DNA from: Acidobacteriota bacterium
GTDB taxonomy: Bacteria; Acidobacteriota; Blastocatellia; UBA7656
DNA: 45,051 nucleotides
NCBI GenBank assembly: GCA_038040445.1
Contig: JBBPIG010000030.1
Span: 1 to 45,051, forward strand
Direction: 5' to 3'
Shown: one piece after another, positions 17,131-23,169 of the stretch
Layout of the letters: each line of letters begins with the position of its first letter
Position numbering within the stretch: position 1 is the stretch's first letter
Made by a program: the position numbers and the translations under genes
The notes under the pieces: generated by a model
What the model was told of the DNA's origin: nothing
Seen by the model: only the letters and a program-made list of their open reading frames with translations
The model's database searches: none

Positions 17131-17817
17131 TTATTGTATTTGCCAAGTTATGGTCTTTCGTGACTGCTTCTGTGCAGAGGTAGTCGCTTGCGGTCCGACT
17201 TGTATTTCCAACAAGGAGTATGCCGAATCGCCAGATAAAGAGGTAATCGTTTGGCCTCGAACCTGCATTTTTATTAACCAGGCATCCTCGTCGGTACGGT
17301 TGACTGAAACAGCGTAAACAATATCGGAGAGCTCGCCCGTCTTAACAAGTCGATTCAGCCTTCGGGCTTCGTTATCGTAACGCTTAAAGAAGCGACTGTG
17401 ATCTCCTTTGTTCAAGAAGGCCTCTACGTCGGGCGACGCTAGCGCAACCGGCGTCCAAAAGATCCGATGTTCGCCAGGAGAGATCCCGTAGACGTTCATT
17501 TCAGCCAGAGTTATAGCGAATCGGGGATGCTTGAGACTTATCTCCCTGATTAATTCATTAGGGAGTTTTAGAGGTCGCCTATTGCGTGGGGCCAACGAGC
17601 TTACGCTTAAAAGGAGATCACAGGTTCCGCTCTCCGCGCACGCACCACAATTGAAGGTCCGGCAATAGGATGAGTCACCTCCCACGCAGGCCTTACAGTC
17701 GTCCTGCACGCCGCATCCAACACATTGCGGTTTGGGATCGCTCTTCGCGATAATCGTTAGAGGCAAACATAGCGCAACGATAAAAACTACAATTGCCCGC
17801 ACGTAACGTTGTTCCAT
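17131..17817 (-). CDS. Secreted cysteine-rich hypothetical protein
   Basis: The protein has 228 residues from ATG 17817, with AGGAGG six bases upstream; the open frame extends to 17877, but the ribosome site fixes the start. A signal peptide (RAIVVFIVALCLPLTIIA) is followed by nine cysteines within about 50 residues (CVGCGVQDDCKACVGG, YCRTFNCGACAESGTCD), then a globular region without cysteines (PNELIREISLKHPRFAITLA, YGISPGEHRIFWTPVALASP, LVKTGELSDIVYAVSVNRTD). The cysteine region looks disulfide-bonded or metal-binding. I do not recognise the family. It is one of a run of secreted cysteine-bearing proteins in this island. Confidence 0.66.
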   Translation of the reverse strand: MEQRYVRAIVVFIVALCLPLTIIAKSDPKPQCVGCGVQDDCKACVGGDSSYCRTFNCGACAESGTCDLLLSVSSLAPRNRRPLKLPNELIREISLKHPRFAITLAEMNVYGISPGEHRIFWTPVALASPDVEAFLNKGDHSRFFKRYDNEARRLNRLVKTGELSDIVYAVSVNRTDEDAWLIKMQVRGQTITSLSGDSAYSLLEIQVGPQATTSAQKQSRKTITWQIQ

Positions 17818-18241
17818 CGGATTCCTCCTGTTCGGCCAAGGTTTGCAATCCGCAAAGGGAGATCTGAGGGCTTTCAAGAGCCAAGCAGGAACTCACTTCT
17901 GCTTTGAAAGACGCTCCTTCTGCGGTAATCTAAGTGTCGCGACTTCAGAAAATGGCGAAGTACTTCCTTATGAAAAACATTACTCTACAGCGGTGCTTCT
18001 ACTGCAAGGCAGGGAGTCGGTTGGGCTTTACTCCCTCGATATAGATGACGGATTCGCTTATCGCTATAATGCTGATTGACAAACTTTTTTTGCAGCATTG
18101 AACTGGCTTTGGGCCGACAAGAACTAAACATTGCAATGGCGAGCCTTACGGCTCCGCAAGCGATGCTTCTAGGATCTAATTCCGTAACAGAGGGCACATT
18201 GTATAACAGAAGGGACTAATGTCAAAGGAGTTTTGAAGGAG
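17818..18241. other. Intergenic region without a convincing gene
   Basis: The frames here (for example 17843-18079) do not look like proteins. A TATAAT at 18064-18069 and a TTGACA at 18076-18081 occur, but neither has a partner at proper spacing. The palindrome at 18242 and the channel gene follow. Confidence 0.4.
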
Positions 18242-18264
18242 TAGTGGGGTATAATACCCCACTA
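18242..18264. promoter_or_regulatory. 23-bp perfect palindrome enclosing a TATAAT box
   Basis: TAGTGGGGTAT-A-ATACCCCACTA is a perfect dyad with 11-base arms and one central base. It contains TATAAT at 18250-18255. No good -35 is spaced to it (TTGAAG at 18233 is too close). A one-base centre is poor for a hairpin but typical of an operator, so a dimeric repressor or activator controlling the K+ channel gene 129 bases downstream is likely. Confidence 0.55.
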
Positions 18265-18392
18265 TCAACAGGGCTGTTCTTTCTGCGCGGTTCCCAAGCC
18301 GCGGTCAACGTCCATCTCTTGTCAGGATGCCATAGCCCAGGTACGTCACATTGAACTTCGAGAGTAATGAGCTACACAGAAAGGATACGACA

Positions 18393-19223
18393 ATGAAGCT
18401 TGGAATCAACCGCTCTATCGCCAGCGTGCTTAGCCCATTGTTCAGGCTGCCTATCAAGTGGTATGCGATAGCTTATTTTGTACTCATCCCCCTCTTCGCC
18501 TTCTTCTATTGGCTGCTCCCGGGTGAGTTCTATCACGCGAACGTCGCTCGCGAGCCCTCGGTGCTTGAAGATCAACGGCGCATCGGCAAGCAGTTAGAGC
18601 AGGAGATTGTACAGGCCCTCAACGCTCGTCATGATAATAGTACAGTCACCGTGGGCGATTGGAGCATAAACTCCAACTCCTTTTCAGTACGCTCACTGAC
18701 GACGACCGGTGAGGAGGTGAGTTTTCTTCTAGATCTGAAACTCACAAACCCGCATCAGCCACTAAAACATTCTATCGCTCTCACAGTTACAATGCCCGTT
18801 AAAGGGGTGGCTGGAAGTAGGTCAATAGGTGAACCGGAGATGCCACTCTTCAAACCGGTGACGGTTAGCATCCCAGATTTCCCACTTCGCTCGAATGAGC
18901 AATGGAGTATTAGTTTTGTAAGAGAGTTATTTCCGGCAGATGATGCGGCCGCTTCGGGGACTTATTTGCGCATCTCACCGTCGCTACATAGACATATTCT
19001 TAGCTTGGCAAAAGGCATCAAGGGTGATCCGTCAGAACTCAGCGGCCATTGGCCGAGAATGGTGTATTTGAGCGCTGTAACAATCACGACACTTGGTTAC
19101 GGTGACATTGCACCCTTAACCAATACAGCCCGCGGACTCATTACCGCAGAAGCAGTAGCCGGCATAATTGTTGTTGGCCTATTTTTGAACGCCGTGGCAG
19201 GCGAGCGGGCTAAAGAGAAATAA
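18393..19223 (+). CDS. Potassium channel with a large extracytoplasmic domain
   Basis: The protein has 276 residues from ATG 18393 (AAAGGA upstream; the frame is open back to 18351). TM1 spans about residues 23-43. About 165 residues of soluble, beta-looking sequence follow (TVTVGDWSINSNSFSVRSLT, VSFLLDLKLTNPHQPLKHS). Then comes a pore helix with the K+ selectivity filter TLGYGD at 233-238, and TM2 at about 245-268, ending shortly after. This is a two-TM channel in which a domain has been inserted before the pore helix on the outer side, and there is no cytoplasmic RCK domain. K+-selective conduction across the inner membrane is well supported by the filter; the gating signal is unknown but may be sensed in the periplasm. 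Confidence 0.82.
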   Translation: MKLGINRSIASVLSPLFRLPIKWYAIAYFVLIPLFAFFYWLLPGEFYHANVAREPSVLEDQRRIGKQLEQEIVQALNARHDNSTVTVGDWSINSNSFSVRSLTTTGEEVSFLLDLKLTNPHQPLKHSIALTVTMPVKGVAGSRSIGEPEMPLFKPVTVSIPDFPLRSNEQWSISFVRELFPADDAAASGTYLRISPSLHRHILSLAKGIKGDPSELSGHWPRMVYLSAVTITTLGYGDIAPLTNTARGLITAEAVAGIIVVGLFLNAVAGERAKEK

Positions 19224-19305
19224 TAGTTTGTCCCCGTGCTTTATTGGACGGCGTTCTGTGCTGTATAAGAGACGTGAGTTTGTCAGCACGTTAGGAAGAC
19301 TACAG

Positions 19306-19334
19306 TTGACATGCGAGAAGATTGAGTGTTTAAT
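19306..19334 (+). promoter_or_regulatory. Sigma70-type promoter
   Basis: TTGACA (19306-19311), a 17-base spacer and TTTAAT (19329-19334). It reads towards the secreted protein gene at 19485, leaving a leader of ~140 bases. Confidence 0.55.
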
Positions 19335-19484
19335 GGAGCGGCGCGGCAATCACGCCTTATCTTAGATCCCCTTGAAGGGCGTCATCCCCAACTGGGGAGT
19401 GTTCTGGCGGGTTGCTTTTGTGGCGACCGGCGTTGATGATTTGGTGGTCTATCTGCACGGTGCGGGAAACCTCGTGAGGGGCGG

Positions 19485-19967
19485 ATGGTGACGAGACATA
19501 CCATGATCGCAAGAGTTTTGGTCCTCTGTTTATTTCCGCTTGTACAACCTTGGGCGCAGGCGACAGTTGCACTGGAATTTAGTCCGAGCGTTGAGGTCCT
19601 AATCCCTCAAGGGATGCCTATCAAAATGGATGTGCAGCGCGATCAACGAACACCTAAGATCGTAAAGTATGTCATCAAGAGGATAGTGCCCAAAAATGCA
19701 AGCCGCGCAAGCATTATCGCAGTTTTGGTCGACAAGGACGGAGTGATCAAAATTATCGACCCAATGGTAGGAGATCACCTTACCGATCCTATGACCATTG
19801 CTACGGCAGATAAGAGCATTGCGCGCATTCTCCTTATTGTTGAATGGTTGGAAATGAACAATGGCAAATGGGTGATAGATACTAAGGCTGACGAATTGGA
19901 CATTGAATCTCTAGTCAAACGCGGCGCTAAGGCGCTGCCGTGTGCAAAGTTTGTCGGACGGAAGTGA
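19485..19967 (+). CDS. Secreted hypothetical protein
   Basis: The protein has 160 residues from ATG 19485 (AGGGG just upstream); ATG 19503 is an alternative that keeps the signal peptide (MIARVLVLCLFPLVQPWAQA). The mature part carries LEFSPSVEVLIPQGMPIKMD, TPKIVKYVIKRIVPKNASRA, IAVLVDKDGVIKIIDP and LLIVEWLEMNNGKWVID, consistent with a small beta-rich domain. No family is recognised. The gene lies between the channel and the insertion sequence in the A+T-rich island. Confidence 0.62.
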   Translation: MVTRHTMIARVLVLCLFPLVQPWAQATVALEFSPSVEVLIPQGMPIKMDVQRDQRTPKIVKYVIKRIVPKNASRASIIAVLVDKDGVIKIIDPMVGDHLTDPMTIATADKSIARILLIVEWLEMNNGKWVIDTKADELDIESLVKRGAKALPCAKFVGRK

Positions 19968-19980
19968 CAGTGGAGTTTTG

Positions 19981-21336
19981 GTAGAGCCAGGCTCCATTTG
20001 GCTGTGTTTCACCCCAGACTGCTCCTGCTCAGTCCAACTCGTTCCAAAATGTCGCTTCAGTTCCTAGCTCATAGGCTGACTGTATGAGGCAGCAGAGATT
20101 GTGACAGAGGATTTTGCAAAGCGCTTCGTTCGCCTGCGCCGTGAACGTCTTGCTTCTGAGATACCCGCCAAACTTCGCCTTGATCATGCTGAACGTAGAT
20201 TCCACGTTTGAGCGTTTGTGATAGTGCTGATAGAACTCGCCCTGATTCATTTGATAGTAGTGAAACATTCTATGCCATATATCAACTTTGCCCGTTGGCT
20301 TCGTGTTTTTCTTAAAGTCGATGTAAGGCTTGATCCCTTTGTTTTCCGCCACCGTGAGATTTGCCCTGCTTGAATACGCTTTGTCCGCTGAGACTTCCTC
20401 AACATCGAAATGTTTAGCGGTTGTGTTGACGAGGGGCGCAAACATATTCGTGTCGTGAACGTTCGCGCCAGTGATCTCAACCGAAGTTACGATGTTAGTC
20501 TTCACGCCGCACATCAGATGAACTTTGATCCAGTCGTGCTGATCCATTTCCTTTCCGTACTTCGCAGAAAACCAGCGTGAATAAGTTGCTGTTGAGAAGC
20601 CGGACGCATCAACGGCGAAGTCGGTTTCAATTGTCTTTAGCGGAAGGCTGCTTTCTTCGATGAGCCGCTTTAGATATGAAGTCAATTCCGGCTTCTCAAG
20701 ATAGCCGATGATCGAGTTGTAGTGAGGAAGCCTGGCGAGATAGTGCCTCGCGTAAGCGTCCTTGAGATCGGTTATGAAGCGCCGCGAGGACACCGTAGAG
20801 TAGACCTTGTACGTCGAAGCAAAGATCATGTCGGCCATCGACAATCGCGGTCTGCCCATCGTTTGAATCGGTTCGTCTATGCCAGAGCAAAGCTCATAGA
20901 GCAGCGACAGGAGTCTAGCCTTTTCGTTCGTCTGAGCGCTGTTGTAAGCCGGCCATACCTGTTTGTATCTTAGCTTGACTGTCTCAGTGACGATTGTAGT
21001 AATCGTTTGGCCGTCATTCGTTGCCGTGACACTTCTTTCTCGCTCGACAACGATCACAGTTGCAAGAATATGCTTGCAGGGAAGCTGGCGCTTAACGTAA
21101 TCGGGGCAGGTGCAATGCTGCAAATCCGAATCAACTCCGTAGTGGCCACGATTGGTCTGAGAAGGAACGAGCCAAATGTCGCCCTTCTTCGCGAGGTTAC
21201 TTCTCGCTGCGATGACTAATGCTCTCTGTTCTCTTTCACTCATTGTGAACCTTGCCTTTCTTTGGCGACCGGCTCACAATGACTTTGCTTGGAATCAACG
21301 TGAGCAATCGCGTTTGGTTTTCAAAAGAGGCTCTAG
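19981..21336 (-). mobile_element. Insertion sequence with DDE transposase (ends tentative)
   Basis: A transposase gene fills the element. Short inverted sequences flank it: GTAGAGCC at 19981-19988 and GGCTCTAG at 21329-21336 (reverse complement CTAGAGCC, 7 of 8 matching). This would make a ~1.36-kb element, a usual IS size. No target duplication was found, so the ends are provisional. Confidence 0.45.
20029..21243 (-). CDS. DDE transposase with N-terminal SWIM zinc finger
   Basis: The 404-residue protein has an N-terminal SWIM-type finger HCTCPDYVKRQLPCKHI (C44, C46, C56, H58) followed by an RNase H-like transposase domain. Candidate catalytic residues are D212 (FAVDASGFST), D287 (SADKAYSSRANL) and E348 (RSNVESTFSMIKAKFGG, the Y-x2-R-x3-E-type helix). 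It belongs to the IS4/IS5/IS1182-like cut-and-paste group (DDE_Tnp_1). The frame is intact, so the element may still be active. Start ATG 21243. Confidence 0.85.
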   Translation of the reverse strand: MSEREQRALVIAARSNLAKKGDIWLVPSQTNRGHYGVDSDLQHCTCPDYVKRQLPCKHILATVIVVERERSVTATNDGQTITTIVTETVKLRYKQVWPAYNSAQTNEKARLLSLLYELCSGIDEPIQTMGRPRLSMADMIFASTYKVYSTVSSRRFITDLKDAYARHYLARLPHYNSIIGYLEKPELTSYLKRLIEESSLPLKTIETDFAVDASGFSTATYSRWFSAKYGKEMDQHDWIKVHLMCGVKTNIVTSVEITGANVHDTNMFAPLVNTTAKHFDVEEVSADKAYSSRANLTVAENKGIKPYIDFKKNTKPTGKVDIWHRMFHYYQMNQGEFYQHYHKRSNVESTFSMIKAKFGGYLRSKTFTAQANEALCKILCHNLCCLIQSAYELGTEATFWNELD

Positions 21337-21412
21337 CGGTTCGCGCCGTTAGGGCCTTGTTGCTATGCGTGAATTATACGTGCGCGGGTACGTAGAAGTC
21401 AAGCAAATAGGG

Positions 21413-21441
21413 TTGACTATACGAGGCCGGGCACGTATACT
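21413..21441 (+). promoter_or_regulatory. Near-consensus promoter for a probably leaderless gene
   Basis: TTGACT (21413-21418), a 17-base spacer and TATACT (21436-21441). ATG 21449 begins only seven bases after the -10 box, where transcription itself should start, so the mRNA should have little or no leader. Confidence 0.65.
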
Positions 21442-21448
21442 CTCAGCC

Positions 21449-21625
21449 ATGCCAAGACAAAAGAAAAAGAATGCAGCGGCGGTCGCTTTGGGGCGTAAAG
21501 GCGCTAGGAAAGGCGGCCTTGCTCGCGCAGCGAGTATGACGGCAAAAGAGCGCAGCGAGAGCGCGAGACAGGCTGTAGTGGCTCGGTGGAAACGCTATAG
21601 AGAGAAGATGGCCGGGAAGAACTAA
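21449..21625 (+). CDS. Small basic protein, probably translated from a leaderless mRNA
   Basis: The protein has 58 residues, highly basic: MPRQKKKNAAAVALGRKGAR then KGGLARAASMTAKERSESAR and QAVVARWKRYREKMAGKN. The pattern ALGRKGxxKGGxARAxxMTxxERSExARxAxxARW is that of short plasmid- and island-borne proteins of unknown function, possibly DNA- or RNA-binding. The frame is open upstream to 21365, but a strong promoter lies between, so ATG 21449 is the only credible start; there is no Shine-Dalgarno. The stop overlaps by four bases the stop of the convergent Ntn-hydrolase-like gene (CTAA). Confidence 0.7.
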   Translation: MPRQKKKNAAAVALGRKGARKGGLARAASMTAKERSESARQAVVARWKRYREKMAGKN

Positions 21626-22467
21626 GGCTTAGTCTCTGCGGAGTCCTCTAGATACCAGTAAAAATCCTCACTCAAAACGGGCACCCTGGTTAGAGGCTTT
21701 GGCCCGTACTGGCCGAAAAACAATTCAAGTTGCTCGACAAACTCTGATTTCACGGCGCGGGCTCTGATATTGGTGCGATCCGCAGTCGGTTCCAGTACCA
21801 GAAACCTGTTGATTTTCCCCACACCCGGAGCGCCGCTCAGATAGGCCACCCTGCTCGCTTCATAGACGTGGTACAGGGTCGTGTTCACATCAAGAATGCT
21901 GTCTTGATGGCGCTGATAAAGGACCGATTCGGCTACCGTGCCGCCTGAGCCGATAGCGGCGAAATTCTGACGGTGAGTTACTTCGCCAGAACCGTCAATA
22001 GTGAAGATGTAGGGGAAGTGCATCTCTTTTAGAAAGCCATAAGTCAGAATCGTGCAGCCGAAGTCAATTTCCTCTAGCTCATAGAGCATTCGGTTTCTGA
22101 CTTCCAGCGTTAGCTCGTGCTCGCCATTCTCTAAAAACCTCTTGAACGAAATACCAAGGCGGCGGTTGACCGTCTGATCACAGAGAAGCGTCTTATGAGC
22201 ATTTGAGGCTTCGTTTAGCTTGTCAAAAATGCTGTCCACGTTAAGATCGGACGACCGCAAAAGTGTCCGAAACGTCGCTACCATTTCTTCGGCTTTGGAT
22301 AGCTGACCGGACATCAAAGCTTGCCAGCCGGGCCGGACTAACCAGTCAAACTTGAGAGCAACGTCGCCGCCAGCCGTACCCGTTTCGGCTCTGGCGTCCG
22401 TGCAAGCGACTATCCGAGGTTCCTTAGTGTCTTTTTCTCGACAGGCAGCGGCAATGCAAAGAGTCAT
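21622..22467 (-). CDS. Ntn-hydrolase/proteasome-beta-like protein
   Basis: The protein has 281 residues from ATG 22467. The frame is open to 22668, but that part runs through the CTTTTTGGGC repeats and is not native. It opens MTLCIAAACREKD, then RIVACTDARAETG, GGDVALKFDWL and WQALMSGQLSKAEEM, the layout of proteasome-like Ntn proteins in which a residue near the N terminus (T2 or C4 here) may be the nucleophile. A later GSGGTVAESVLYQR resembles the G-S-G strand of the beta-subunit fold. It may be a self-assembling peptidase or an inactive relative; no ATPase partner is adjacent. The function is unproven. Confidence 0.6.
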   Translation of the reverse strand: MTLCIAAACREKDTKEPRIVACTDARAETGTAGGDVALKFDWLVRPGWQALMSGQLSKAEEMVATFRTLLRSSDLNVDSIFDKLNEASNAHKTLLCDQTVNRRLGISFKRFLENGEHELTLEVRNRMLYELEEIDFGCTILTYGFLKEMHFPYIFTIDGSGEVTHRQNFAAIGSGGTVAESVLYQRHQDSILDVNTTLYHVYEASRVAYLSGAPGVGKINRFLVLEPTADRTNIRARAVKSEFVEQLELFFGQYGPKPLTRVPVLSEDFYWYLEDSAETKP

Positions 22468-22573
22468 GTCGGTTTCCCAAGGCGGCGTCGGCTCTTTCTT
22501 CCTACGTTTCGGATATTGTAGACTGTCCTGATTCCTTTTTCGAGAGAAAACCGATTTATGAGGCAGGAGCCGT

Positions 22574-22764
22574 CTTTTTGAGGCAGACGCAGTTTCTAAG
22601 GTAAAGCTGTCTTGAGCCCTGAAATTAAGACACCGCCTTTTTGTGCAGACCGCCGACTTTTTGTGCAAAGTCCTTATCTGGATAGAGCAGGACTCGCCGA
22701 CTTTTTGGGCAAGTCGCCTACTTTTTGGGCAGGATACTTTTTGGTTGGCTTTTTGGGCAAAGCC
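22574..22764. repeat. Cluster of seven CTTTTTGNGC-type repeats at the right edge of the island
   Basis: CTTTTTG occurs at 22574, 22637, 22657, 22701, 22721, 22737 and 22749, usually followed by GGGCA or TGCA and often preceded by GCCGA or GCCTA. Spacings are 63, 20, 44, 20, 16 and 12 bases. The unit recurs in inverse orientation at 13445-13525. There is no uniform spacer, so it is not a CRISPR. Confidence 0.6.
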
Positions 22765-22809
22765 TTCGGGTCGCTATCCTCTTGAACCACAATATATTGT
22801 ACTTTTCGA

Positions 22810-22838
22810 TTGACACGTGCCTAGGTATAGAGTACACT
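22810..22838 (+). promoter_or_regulatory. Sigma70-type promoter for nrdJ
   Basis: TTGACA (22810-22815), a 17-base spacer and TACACT (22833-22838). Transcription should begin near 22845, leaving a leader of about 325 bases before nrdJ. Confidence 0.65.
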
Positions 22839-22844
22839 CCGAAA

Positions 22845-23169
22845 CCGCTACGGAAGAGACAATAGATCAAAAGATAGGGCTACACGTTGTAGTTAGCCGG
22901 TCCTGGGCGTTATCATGGGACTTCAGTTAGGGCCGGGATAGGAGCAGGCAGCGAGCATCACGTGACGATTTGAGCACTCACGCCTCGGAGCAGCCCGGCC
23001 AGGCAGGAAGTCGACTGGCTGAGTTGTAAAAGACAAACCAGTTAGGCAGCAAATCAGAAAGTCCCCAACTTGACCCCGCGACTTGCTGGGTATCGGTTGA
23101 TCTCTCTTCAGCGAGCAAGATCGGCAGTTACGTTGAAACCATGGATGGCACACTAAGGAGACACTAGAA
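22845..23169 (+). promoter_or_regulatory. Long, structured nrdJ leader
   Basis: Several perfect stems are visible: CTACA-CGT-TGTAG (22880-22892); GGCCGGG (22931-22937) with CCCGGCC (22994-23000), closing a 70-base domain; and ACTGG...CCAGT around TTGT-AAAAG-ACAA, near 23025-23055. The cobalamin riboswitch core (GCCACTG box and its GCCGGTG-type partner) is not present. AAGGAG lies about nine bases before the ATG. It could be a regulatory RNA of another type. Confidence 0.45.

Noticed and set aside
22574-22764. CRISPR-like repeated units
   Set aside because: The unit is only ~11 bases, spacing ranges from 12 to 63 bases, and no cas gene is present.
22931-23000. tRNA-like 70-base domain with a 7-bp closing stem
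   Set aside because: No T-loop GTTCGAATC-type sequence, no anticodon arm and no CCA-type end are present.
22845-23169. Cobalamin riboswitch upstream of nrdJ
   Set aside because: The conserved GCCACTG box and its GCCGGTG partner are absent.
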